Source of the DNA: Phycisphaerales bacterium
GTDB lineage: Bacteria; Planctomycetota; Phycisphaerae; Phycisphaerales; UBA1924
Length of the DNA: 64,000 nucleotides
Direction: 5' to 3'
Assembly: GCA_020849105.1 (NCBI GenBank)
Contig: JADLGW010000050.1
Coordinates: forward strand, 1 to 64,000
A model generated the notes under the pieces. The model was not told the origin of the DNA, searched no databases, and saw only the letters and a program-made list of their open reading frames with translations. Shown here piece after piece: positions 44,309-51,227 of this stretch (positions are counted from its first letter, which is position 1; each line of letters opens with the position of its first letter). Position numbers and translations under genes: made by a program.

Positions 44309-45223
44309 ATGCACATCCGCGACGTCTTCGCCCGCTCCGCCACGACGTTCTCGTTCGAGTTCTTTCCGCCGCGCACGCCGGAAGGGGCGTCGTCGCTCTT
44401 CACCGAGATCGCCCAGTTCGAGAAACTCCGCCCCTCGTTCGTCAGCGTCACCTACGGCGCCGGCGGATCGACGCGGGAACTGACGCGCGACCTGGTCGTC
44501 CGCATCAAGGACCAGACGCCGCTGGCGCCGGTGCCGCACCTGACCACGGTCGGGCACACCGAGAGCGAGATCCGCGCGATCCTGGAGCGCTATGCGCGCG
44601 CCGGCATCGGCAACATCATGGCCCTTCGCGGCGACGCGCCGGTGGGGTGGCCGGCGGAGAACGGCGAGCCGCACAAGGACTTCAGGCACGCGGCGCAACT
44701 CGTCGCGTACATCAGGAAGTTCAACGAGGCCGCGGGCCTTCACCCCGACCGACGCGGCTTCGGCATCGGGGTCGCCGGTTTCCCGGAGGGCCACCCGGAG
44801 ACCCCCAACCGCCTGCTGGAGATGGACCGGCTCAGGGCCAAGGTGGACGCGGGGGCCGACTTTATCGTGACCCAGCTCTTCTTCGACAACCGAGACTTCT
44901 ACGACTTCCGCGAGCGCTGCCAACTGGCGGGCATCCGCGTCCCCATCCTGGCCGGGATCATGCCGATCACGTCGATCTCCGGCATGAGGCGGATGGCCGA
45001 ACTGGCCCTCGGCGCTCGCTTCCCGGCCCCGCTCATCCGCGCGATCAACCGGGCCGCGGGAAGTGATGAGTCCGTCAAGCGCGTCGGAGTCCACTGGGCC
45101 ACCGAACAGTGCCGCGACCTGCTGGACCACAGGGCCGAGGGCATTCACCTCTACACCCTCAACAAGTCCACCGCAACGCGGGAGATCTACGCCACGCTGT
45201 GCGTGCTCGACCCGCGCTCGTGA
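44309..45223 (+). CDS. metF: 5,10-methylenetetrahydrofolate reductase
   Basis: A 304-residue FAD-containing TIM-barrel enzyme that makes 5-methyl-THF for homocysteine remethylation, which completes the SAM-cycle operon with ahcY. TTFSFEFFPPRTPEG, FVSVTYGAGGS, IGNIMALRGDAP, DAGADFIVTQLFFDN and VPILAGIMPITS are family blocks. The ATG at 44309 is chosen because the frame upstream of it is the hairpin repeat. The methionine synthase gene is not in the window. Confidence 0.95.
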   Translation: MHIRDVFARSATTFSFEFFPPRTPEGASSLFTEIAQFEKLRPSFVSVTYGAGGSTRELTRDLVVRIKDQTPLAPVPHLTTVGHTESEIRAILERYARAGIGNIMALRGDAPVGWPAENGEPHKDFRHAAQLVAYIRKFNEAAGLHPDRRGFGIGVAGFPEGHPETPNRLLEMDRLRAKVDAGADFIVTQLFFDNRDFYDFRERCQLAGIRVPILAGIMPITSISGMRRMAELALGARFPAPLIRAINRAAGSDESVKRVGVHWATEQCRDLLDHRAEGIHLYTLNKSTATREIYATLCVLDPRS

Positions 45224-45227
45224 CCTA

Positions 45228-45749
45228 TCACCGCCCCGCCCAGACGCCGCGATTGGCACCCCGGGCCTCGCGCTCGGCTTCCTGCATCTGGACGTCGAAG
45301 CGGCTTGGTCCGTACCTGGTCTCGTATTCAGACCACCCGGACCGTGCCACTTCCACGCTGGTGTTCACCCCGCCGATGACGACGTACGCCAGGATGCGGC
45401 CGTACCGGTCACGTTCGGGCACGCCCGGCTTTTCATACTCCAGCCGTGCCGCCGCACCCGCTCTCGCCAGCCCCCGCAGCACCTCCGTCGCCTCCTCAAA
45501 CCCGGACTGGCCGCGCTCCGGCGTGTTCACCGCGCGCAGTCGCACATGCTCCTCACCCGCGACCGAGCGCACCACCAGCGTGTCGCCGTCGATCACGCGG
45601 ACGACGGTCCAGTCATCGGATACCGGCGCGTGTCCGGCCGTGATCCGGGGCACCGGCACGCTCGGCGCCGTTGCGCTCCAGCGCCCCGCGGCGAACCCGA
45701 CCGCCAGGCCGACCGCCAGCCCCGCAGCCCACCCGCGCGACCTCATCAT
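45228..45749 (-). CDS. Thermonuclease (SNase)-like exported nuclease
   Basis: A 173-residue protein with an N-terminal hydrophobic segment (WAAGLAVGLAVGFAAG) followed by an SNase/OB-fold domain: WTVVRVIDGDTLVVRSVAGEEHVRLRAVNTPE near residue 50, and RDRYGRILAYVVIGGVNTSVEVARSGWSEY. The catalytic Asp-Arg-Glu-Arg pattern of staphylococcal nuclease is consistent (DGDT, R, PE, R). It probably degrades DNA or RNA outside the cytoplasm. It is convergent with metF and next to the repeat island, beyond which lies a CoiA-like gene. Confidence 0.86.
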   Translation of the reverse strand: MMRSRGWAAGLAVGLAVGFAAGRWSATAPSVPVPRITAGHAPVSDDWTVVRVIDGDTLVVRSVAGEEHVRLRAVNTPERGQSGFEEATEVLRGLARAGAAARLEYEKPGVPERDRYGRILAYVVIGGVNTSVEVARSGWSEYETRYGPSRFDVQMQEAEREARGANRGVWAGR

Positions 45750-45787
45750 GGGCGCAGGATAACACCATCCGGTCGCGTGCCCGGCAG

Positions 45788-45895
45788 CTATTGCCCGGCC
45801 GCGAGCCACCGCCGCAGCCGGTTGTCCAGGTCGTCCCGCGGCCTCGCGCCGTAGATCGCCTCGATGGCCTTCGCCGCCGGCGTGCCGCGGTCCAT
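45788..45895 (-). pseudogene. Possible gene remnant or very small ORF
   Basis: A 35-codon frame, MDRGTPAAKAIEAIYGARPR then DDLDNRLRRWLAAGQ, looks like the C-terminal end of a larger protein (helical, charged). The upstream frame runs into repeats. It could be the displaced C-terminus of the CoiA-like gene or an independent small protein. Confidence 0.3.
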
Positions 45896-45963
45896 CGCAC
45901 CGAGCGGGTACGGCAGTGGCGCAAACCGGGAGGTGAGTGCCGCCCCGCCCCGAGAATACGGCC

Positions 45964-46126
45964 GTGCCACCGACCACGTCGCACTTGTGCTTGCTCTACA
46001 CCTTCTTCCATCTCTTCGCTGCGGCGCGGTCGGTGCTGGGTTTCGGAAGCAACTCACACTGACCGCGCGGCTGGGTAGAGCGGGAGAAGGAGAAGGACGG
46101 GGTAGAAGCCGCGTGGTCAGTGGCAC
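45964..46126. mobile_element. MITE-like element with 15-bp terminal inverted repeats
   Basis: GTGCCACCGACCACG (45964-45978) and CGTGGTCAGTGGCAC (46112-46126) are inverted repeats with one mismatch enclosing 133 bp without a protein-like frame. Imperfect 24-bp direct repeats (CCGGGAGGT..GCC.CCCCGCC) lie just outside, at about 45928-45951 and 46130-46153. This resembles a non-autonomous transposable element, but no transposase is in the window. Confidence 0.6.
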
Positions 46127-46180
46127 AATCCGGGAGGTCAGGGCCACCCCGCCATGGGCAACGGTTGTCCCTCCCAGCGT

Positions 46181-46278
46181 GTGCCACGATCATCCGGGGC
46201 TTTGACCGGATGATCGTGCTCGCAGTCCTTGGGGCAGGCACGATCATCGCTCCCCAGGCCTCGCGATGATCGTGGCAC
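46181..46278. repeat. GTGCCACGATCATC doublet hairpin, copy 1
   Basis: Outer inverted repeats GTGCCACGATCATC and GATGATCGTGGCAC enclose two hairpins (GATCATCCGG with CCGGATGATC; CACGATCATCGC with GCGATGATCGTG). A second copy with about ten differences lies at 46398-46494; the duplication includes GTTGTCCCTCCC upstream (46163 and 46381). Confidence 0.9.
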
Positions 46279-46299
46279 ATCCTCGGGTGGCATGTGCTT

Positions 46300-46379
46300 G
46301 GGTGGCATGGGCAACGCTTCGTTGCCCGTGGCAGGGGTCAGAACACGGGCAAGTCCAGAGCGACTTGCCCATGCCACCC
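46300..46379. repeat. REPIN-like element, GGGTGGCATGGG ends, copy 2
   Basis: GGGTGGCATGGG (46300-46311) and CCCATGCCACCC (46368-46379) enclose hairpins GGGCAACG/CGTTGCCC and GGGCAAGTC/GACTTGCCC. Ends are identical to copy 1 at 13685-13767. It sits between the two GTGCCACGATCATC copies. Confidence 0.9.
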
Positions 46380-46397
46380 GGTTGTCCCTCCCCGCTT

Positions 46398-46494
46398 GTG
46401 GCACGATCATCCGGGGCTTTGGCCGGATGATCGTGCTCGCAGTGCTTGGGCAGACACGATCATCGCTCCCAAAGCCTCGCGATGATCGTGGCAC
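46398..46494. repeat. GTGCCACGATCATC doublet hairpin, copy 2
   Basis: The same architecture as 46181-46278, starting GTGGCACGATCATCCGG and ending GATGATCGTGGCAC. It is in direct orientation to copy 1. Confidence 0.9.
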
Positions 46495-46922
46495 ATGATC
46501 GGGCCACCCCGCCCGCGCGTTGTAGAACGCGTTGCGCCTGACCACTTCATCCCCGGTTATCGATGAACGCTGTAGCTCGATGACCCGCCCGCCCTTACCA
46601 ACCATGTCCGCTCGGTGCCACTCTGTCTCTGCTCGCATGATCACCTCAGCGAACTCGGGCCTTACCAGACGCTTCCACAGATAGTGCCACTTCGTTTCGG
46701 GCTCGTACCAGGGATCGCAGTCGTTGCCCACCGAATGCGCCCAGTGTGGAACGACAATGCGACCCACTTTGGGAATCATCTCAGCCGTGCATCCCGGGCA
46801 CCAGCCTCGAAGCCCCTTGCGCGCCTCGATCTTCTCATTTGCCTCGTTGTCGGCGTAGATGGACATCCGAAGTTCGATCCGCAAAGACGACCCACAGCTG
46901 CGACCGTGAGGGGCCACCTCGC

Positions 46923-47354
46923 TCATTTGTGCTTGTCTTTTCCCTTCCGATCCTGCGGTCGTTTCGCGCCTCGGGCGGGTAGTACACGGCCCTCAATGGG
47001 TTTGAAGTCTTTTGGCTCGCCGCCAACTGGACCAACGGGGTGATTGCTTCTCAACCATCGTTCATACACCGCATCGGCGTTACGGACGATCGCATCGGCG
47101 TGGCGGAGACTGCTGAGAATGATTTGAAGCTTCTTTCTTGCTTGCTGCGGAATCAGTTTGCCGCGGTCAACTTCGTGCAGGTTGCACCTGATATCTTCAA
47201 GTACGGGCCGAAGCAACGCAAACTGCTTGGAAGCCTGTGCCTTGAATGCTCTCCCCGCTTCGACGCGCGCGGCAAGAGTTTCCGACTCACGTGCTCGCGC
47301 ACGAACTTGCCATGGCTTCTCAGCACTCGGTTCGGGCACGGTGCGCCCTCCCAT
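46923..47354 (-). CDS. Hypothetical protein upstream of the CoiA-like gene
   Basis: A 143-residue soluble, mostly helical and basic protein (FKAQASKQFALLRPVLEDIRCNLHEVDRGKLIPQQARKKLQIILSSLRHADAIVRNADAVYERWL). I do not recognise it. Its composition and lower GC differ from neighbouring genes, which suggests acquisition. A GAGGCGG box precedes the ATG, and its stop overlaps the CoiA-like start (ATGA), so the two form a small operon, perhaps a transferred nuclease module. Confidence 0.65.
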   Translation of the reverse strand: MGGRTVPEPSAEKPWQVRARARESETLAARVEAGRAFKAQASKQFALLRPVLEDIRCNLHEVDRGKLIPQQARKKLQIILSSLRHADAIVRNADAVYERWLRSNHPVGPVGGEPKDFKPIEGRVLPARGAKRPQDRKGKDKHK

Positions 47355-47405
47355 TCACCGCCTCACGCGGATGACCAAGTGGCGCGGACCTTAAGATGCG
47401 AACGA

Positions 47406-48875
47406 CTACCCCTTCGCGGCGGCGCCGATGGTCATCTTGACGGGGACGAAGGTGGGTTTGACGCGGGTCTCGAACTCGTCGCGGAACTTGTTCATGATGG
47501 TCCGGACGGCCCAGTTGTTGCCGTCGGCCAGGCCGCAGATCGTGGTGCCGGGCATGGAGCCCATGGAGGTGGCGATCTCCTGGGCGAGGTCGAGGTCCTT
47601 GGTGCGGGCGTCGCCGGCCTCGATGCGGGTGAGGAGTTGGTAGAGCCAGCCGGAGCCCTCGCGGCAGGGGGTGCACTGGCCGCAGGACTCGTGCTTGAAG
47701 AAACGGGCGATGTTGCGGGCGACGGCGACCATGTCCGTGCCCTCCTCGAAGAGCGTGGGGCAGGCGGTGCCCAGGCCCAGGACGTTGTGCTTGCGGCCGA
47801 TGTCGAAATCCATCTCGGCGTCGTACTGGTCCGTGCCGAGGATGCCCATGGAGACGCCGCCGGGGATGGCGGCCTTGTACTTGCGGCCGCTACGCATGCC
47901 GCCGGCGTAGTCCTCGACGAGTTTGCGAAGGGGGATGCCCAGTTCACACTCGTAGACGCCGGGGCGGTTCACGTGCCCGCTGACGCCCATGAGTTTGGTG
48001 CCGAAGGAGGGCGGGGCGCCGACGGTGCTGGCGACGCCCTGCTTCGTGAACCAGTCGGAGCCGTGGGTGATGATGGAGGGGAGGTGGGCGAGGGTCTCGA
48101 CGTTGTTGATGATCGTGGGCTTGCCGAAGAGCCCCTTGATGGCGGGGAAGGGGGGCTTGATCCGCGGCCAGCCGCGTTTGCCCTCCAGCGCCTCCAGCAG
48201 GGCGGTCTCCTCGCCGCAGATATAGGCGCCGGCGCCGCGGTGGAGGAAGCAGTCGAGTTGGAAGGGGAGGCCGGAGGGGTTGGCGTCGCGGGCCGAGCCG
48301 AGGGCGGAAGAAGAAGAGCCGGCGCGGAGCGCCGGGCCACCCGGCCCCTCACTCCCGTGAGGGGCTCCGTCGGAGGGGGCTCTGAAGATGCCCGCGGCGT
48401 AGGCCTCCCTGATGGCGTTCTCGACGACGTGGGCCTGGTGGTGGTACTCGCCGCGGATGAAGACGTAGGCGGTGCGGATGCGGCAGGCGTAGCAGGCGAT
48501 GGCGATCCCCTCCAGCATGAGGTGGGGATCGAAGTCCATGAGCAGGCGGTCCTTGAAGGTGCCGGGCTCGGACTCGTCGGCGTTGACGGCCAGGTAGCGG
48601 ACGCCGGGGTCCTGTCCCGGCGCGAGTTTCGGGAGGAATGTCCACTTGAGGCCGCAGGGGAAGCCGGCGCCGCCGCGGCCGCGGAGTTGGGACTTCTTGA
48701 CCTCCTCCGTCACCGCGTCGGGTGCCATGGTGAGGGCCTTGCGGAGGCCGTCGTAGCCGCCGGTCTTGACGTACTCGTCGTAGGTGACGACGTGGCGGTC
48801 GGACTCCTTGCCCCAGGGGAAGGTGGGGATGCGCTGGGTGAGGATGCCGGCGGGGAGGCGGGATGGAGAGGCCAT
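47406..48875 (-). CDS. nuoF: NADH-quinone oxidoreductase subunit F, with an insertion
   Basis: A 489-residue peripheral subunit carrying FMN and an Fe-S cluster that accepts electrons from NADH. LRGRGGAGFPCGLKW, NADESEPGTFKDR, HRGAGAYICGEETALLEALEG, and the 4Fe-4S motif ESCGQCTPCREG (with the later Cys in TICGLADG) are present. About 36 residues (166-201, Ser/Gly/Ala/Pro-rich) interrupt the stretch between AYAAGIF and LPFQLDCFLHRGAG. They are encoded by palindromic DNA at 48272-48380 (stem CCCCTCAC/GTGAGGGG), probably an in-frame repeat insertion. nuoH is 5.7 kb away on the same strand; other nuo genes are not in the window. Confidence 0.95.
   Translation of the reverse strand: MASPSRLPAGILTQRIPTFPWGKESDRHVVTYDEYVKTGGYDGLRKALTMAPDAVTEEVKKSQLRGRGGAGFPCGLKWTFLPKLAPGQDPGVRYLAVNADESEPGTFKDRLLMDFDPHLMLEGIAIACYACRIRTAYVFIRGEYHHQAHVVENAIREAYAAGIFRAPSDGAPHGSEGPGGPALRAGSSSSALGSARDANPSGLPFQLDCFLHRGAGAYICGEETALLEALEGKRGWPRIKPPFPAIKGLFGKPTIINNVETLAHLPSIITHGSDWFTKQGVASTVGAPPSFGTKLMGVSGHVNRPGVYECELGIPLRKLVEDYAGGMRSGRKYKAAIPGGVSMGILGTDQYDAEMDFDIGRKHNVLGLGTACPTLFEEGTDMVAVARNIARFFKHESCGQCTPCREGSGWLYQLLTRIEAGDARTKDLDLAQEIATSMGSMPGTTICGLADGNNWAVRTIMNKFRDEFETRVKPTFVPVKMTIGAAAKG
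48272..48380. repeat. Palindromic insertion inside nuoF
   Basis: Three hairpins follow one another: GGCGCGGAGCGCC, CCGGGCCACCCGG and CCCCTCAC-TCCC-GTGAGGGG, then an Ser-codon-rich tract. The segment is absent from NuoF as I know the family. Confidence 0.7.
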
Positions 48876-48895
48876 TGGGGGCGATTCTAGCGGGA

Positions 48896-48985
48896 GGCAG
48901 TACGCAGAGGGCGCGGAGGAGGCGCGGAGGGCGCAGAGAAGAGAAGAACTTGAACGCGAAGTTCGCGAAGAACGCGAAGTCAAGC
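48896..48985. repeat. Purine-rich CGCAGAGGG/CGCGGAGG repeat between nuoF and a small gene
   Basis: Tandem-like units CGCAGAGGGCGCGGAGGAGG and GCGCGGAGGGCGCAGAG, then GAACGCGAAG and GAACGCGAAG. It resembles the stretch between mreB and mreC. Nothing protein-like is seen in 48876-49056. Confidence 0.65.
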
Positions 48986-49056
48986 ATGCACGCTTGGGAG
49001 GAAACGATGACGCGGCAGGGGCACCGACCGCCCAAAGCCGAGGTCGGTGGCAGGGA

Positions 49057-49299
49057 TCAGGGCATCGCGTAGAACCCGCCGCCCTTGTCCTTGATGCGGC
49101 CCTGGGCGGCCAGGGCAGTCCAGACCTCGCGCGGGAACTGGCTTGGCGGCATGATCCCGGAGACATTGGAGGCGCGCCCCGTGGTGGTCGGACGCCCGCC
49201 GCCGAGCCTCGACTCGTCGTCCAGGCGCGTGACCTTCCACCGTTTCTTGAACGCGGTGAAGGCCTGTTTGAGGGCTTCGGGATCAGGTGCATCGCTCAT
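49057..49299 (-). CDS. Small hypothetical protein
   Basis: An 80-residue soluble protein with a helical start (ALKQAFTAFKKRWKVTRLDDESRLGGG), a central Gly/Thr/Ser loop, and the end MPPSQFPREVWTALAAQGRIKDKGGGFYAMP. I do not recognise a named family, but the even composition and the end resemble a short protein of planctomycetes. ATG at 49299 is chosen; the frame upstream is unlike protein. Confidence 0.7.
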   Translation of the reverse strand: MSDAPDPEALKQAFTAFKKRWKVTRLDDESRLGGGRPTTTGRASNVSGIMPPSQFPREVWTALAAQGRIKDKGGGFYAMP

Positions 49300-49407
49300 G
49301 GCGAGATCGTACCCGCGACCCCAAGTGGAGCCCGCGGCGCTCGTTGCACCCATCCGGGCGGGTTCCCGGTTGATCGAGGACAGGTCGGGAGCCGCCGAAG
49401 CCTCGCG

Positions 49408-50106
49408 TCACTGGATTCGGGAGTTGGCGCCCGCGGCACCGGAGACGGCCTGGTGGTCGGCCTCCAGAGTCTCCTCCCCCGCTGATTTGACCCGGTCTTT
49501 CAGTTCCTTGCCGGCGCGGCCCATCAGGCTGATTTCGGCATCGGAAGCCGGGACCGAGAGCCCGCCCACCAGGCCGATCGCAAACGCAGCGGCGCCGATC
49601 ATCAGCGGGTTGTTGTCGTATTCCTTCCAGAAACCCTCGCGGGCCCGGTGTGCCGTTGAGCGCACGGTATCCGCGGCGGCGTGGGCCGCGCGGCCGGCCC
49701 GCTGGCTGATGCTCGGGCCCGGCGGCGCGTGGCCGCCGCCGCCGGGCGTGTAGGTTGCGCCTGGCGCGAGCCAATCACGGTCGCCGTTGCCGCCGCGTTC
49801 AGTGGCCCGCGGGACGGAGCGGGCCCGGTACTTGTCCATGATGAACCATGCGATGCCCAGGCCGACCAGGGCCGCGGGCATGGGGTTGTCCTTGATGGTG
49901 CGGAGCGCGGCCGTCGAGGCGGTCCCGGCGCCATGGAGTGCCGCGTGGGCCGCGGAACCGGCCAGGCCGCGCACGGTGAGGCGCTCCCCGAGGGCGCTCA
50001 CAGTGGAATCAAGCCGGGCGCGGGTGGCGTCGATGTCCTCTTCGATCCGCTCGGCGGCGGTGGACGTGGTCGGGCCGCCTTTCACGTCATCTTCGCGTGC
50101 ACCCAT
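49408..50106 (-). CDS. DUF3618-domain membrane protein
   Basis: A 232-residue protein. Near residue 20 the DUF3618 signature (AERIEEDIDATRARLDSTVSALGERLT) appears, followed by two membrane-associated segments (PAALVGLGIAWFIMD; PLMIGAAAFAIGLVGG) separated by a helix-rich loop. DUF3618 proteins occur with holin-superfamily and YqjD-like proteins in stress-linked envelope operons. AGGAGA precedes ATG 50106. The gene overlaps the upstream holin-like gene by 25 bp. Confidence 0.82.
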   Translation of the reverse strand: MGAREDDVKGGPTTSTAAERIEEDIDATRARLDSTVSALGERLTVRGLAGSAAHAALHGAGTASTAALRTIKDNPMPAALVGLGIAWFIMDKYRARSVPRATERGGNGDRDWLAPGATYTPGGGGHAPPGPSISQRAGRAAHAAADTVRSTAHRAREGFWKEYDNNPLMIGAAAFAIGLVGGLSVPASDAEISLMGRAGKELKDRVKSAGEETLEADHQAVSGAAGANSRIQ

Positions 50107-50558
50107 CGCACGGTCTCCTTCAGTGATTGTGCCGTCTTTTCCGGGGCGATGGGCGTGCGGCGCAGGGCCCGCAAGCCTCTTCTGATCATGGCGCAGCCGA
50201 TCACGGCCACAACCCCGCCCACAAGCAGCGGCGCCAGCCACACAGAGATCTCGTTGCCCAGGCCCGCGGCGGTGAGCAGCGCCCAGACCCCCGTGACGGC
50301 GGCCCCGAGAAGGGCCAGCAGGCCCAGGACTGTGACGGCTCCTCCCACCGCGATCGAGACGGTGTTACGGGCCGCGCCCCTCGACTTCTCTGCGATCTCC
50401 GTGCGGGCCAGCCGCAGTTCCTGACGGACGAGTGCGGCCAGATCGGCGACGAGTTGCCTGAAGAGTTCGGCCATGCCCGGCGCGGGCATGGGCCGCCCCT
50501 GGCCTTGGGCTCCGGTGGTCACGTTGATCGGGCAGGTCCCGGGCGCGCCGTCTACCAT
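50082..50558 (-). CDS. Phage_holin_3_6/YqjE-like small membrane protein
   Basis: A 158-residue protein: an amphipathic helix (AELFRQLVADLAALVRQELRLARTEIAEKSRG), then two hydrophobic helices (VSIAVGGAVTVLGLLALLGAAVTGV and ISVWLAPLLVGGVVAVIGCAMI). This matches the holin-superfamily III/YqjE group, which is chromosomal and not a phage lysis gene. It lies between the DUF3618 gene and the YqjD-like gene; all three overlap. Confidence 0.82.
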   Translation of the reverse strand: MVDGAPGTCPINVTTGAQGQGRPMPAPGMAELFRQLVADLAALVRQELRLARTEIAEKSRGAARNTVSIAVGGAVTVLGLLALLGAAVTGVWALLTAAGLGNEISVWLAPLLVGGVVAVIGCAMIRRGLRALRRTPIAPEKTAQSLKETVRWVHAKMT

Positions 50559-51064
50559 GTATCGCCCTCCCGGTAGCCGGGACGGGCGGCGCCGTCACTT
50601 GGCGATGTGCATGACAGGCGATTCGGGCCTGGGCCGGCCGCGCCGTCCGCAGGTTTGGCGGCCGGTGTGGCCGCGGCTGGGTTCTCCTTGCGGCCACCCG
50701 TGGGGAGATTGCTGCCCGTGGCCCCATCGGGCTGGCTGCGGAGGAATCTGCCGAACAGGAGGCCCCCCATGAGGGCGCCTCCGAGAAAAACTTTGGGGCG
50801 GCGACGGGCTACCTGTCTCGCGTCCCGGACCAGGTCGCGCAGGTCGGCTGTGCGGAGGTAGTTGCAGGCGTGATTGATCGAGTCCGCGGCGTGGCCGGTC
50901 AGACGCGAGATGGCGTTGTCGTCGCCACCGCTGAGCCTGCGACCGGAATCACGGACCGCATCCGAGAACTCTGAGAGGTGCCCCGCCAGACGCGACTTCT
51001 CCGCCGCCAGCACACCTCGCGAGCGGCCGCTCCCCTGCGACGATCCATCATTGCCGGTGACCAT
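50552..51064 (-). CDS. YqjD/ElaB-like membrane-anchored protein
   Basis: A 170-residue protein with a helical region (LAGHLSEFSDAVRDSGRRL, DLVRDARQVARRRPKVFLGGALMGGLLFGRFLRSQ) ending in a membrane helix with Gly-rich face, then an Ala/Pro-rich tail. Similar proteins (ElaB, YqjD) anchor ribosomes to the membrane under stress in enteric bacteria; here the function is inferred from the neighbours. It is first of the three-gene set. ATG at 51064. Confidence 0.65.
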   Translation of the reverse strand: MVTGNDGSSQGSGRSRGVLAAEKSRLAGHLSEFSDAVRDSGRRLSGGDDNAISRLTGHAADSINHACNYLRTADLRDLVRDARQVARRRPKVFLGGALMGGLLFGRFLRSQPDGATGSNLPTGGRKENPAAATPAAKPADGAAGPGPNRLSCTSPSDGAARPGYREGDTW

Positions 51065-51227
51065 GCAGGCCCCTTCGGGTTGGGTGTGCGGTTCGGCCGC
51101 GGCCTCATCGGGCCGCAATGGTTGTGCTTGCGGCCTGTAAGGCCGGGCTGAACCGTGGGTGAGTTCCCCTTCAAAGTGGACATCGATGGCGCGAATTCGC
51201 GGCGGTGGCGCGTCGGGCGCGGCCGGA

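Larger units (their letters stand above)
46138..46926 (-). pseudogene. CoiA-like nuclease, C-terminus replaced by repeats
   Basis: Residues 1 to about 142 look like the competence/CoiA-like PD-(D/E)XK family: a Cys pair (CPGC, 43-46), HWAH (61-64), TKWHYLW, and the nuclease core Asp107 (HRADMV) with Glu117-x-Gln119 (VIELQRS). After RNAFYNARAGWPD the frame reads straight through two copies of a palindromic repeat and one of another (46181-46494), so the remaining about 120 residues are repeat-encoded. The normal C-terminal part is missing. The ATG at 46926 overlaps the stop of the upstream gene. Whether the truncated product works is unknown. Confidence 0.72.

Noticed and set aside
42251-45259. 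A 1002-codon frame on minus opposite ahcY and metF
   Set aside because: Both plus-strand genes are unmistakable; the minus frame has no family motif and crosses three genes and a repeat.
47040-48890. A 616-codon plus-strand frame opposite nuoF
   Set aside because: It is made of Gly/Ala/Val/Glu/Asp repeats typical of an antisense reading of GC-rich genes; nuoF is certain.
50082-50558. Prophage remnant based on the holin-like gene
   Set aside because: The holin-superfamily III/YqjE type is a normal chromosomal family found with DUF3618 and YqjD-like proteins; no other phage gene is near.
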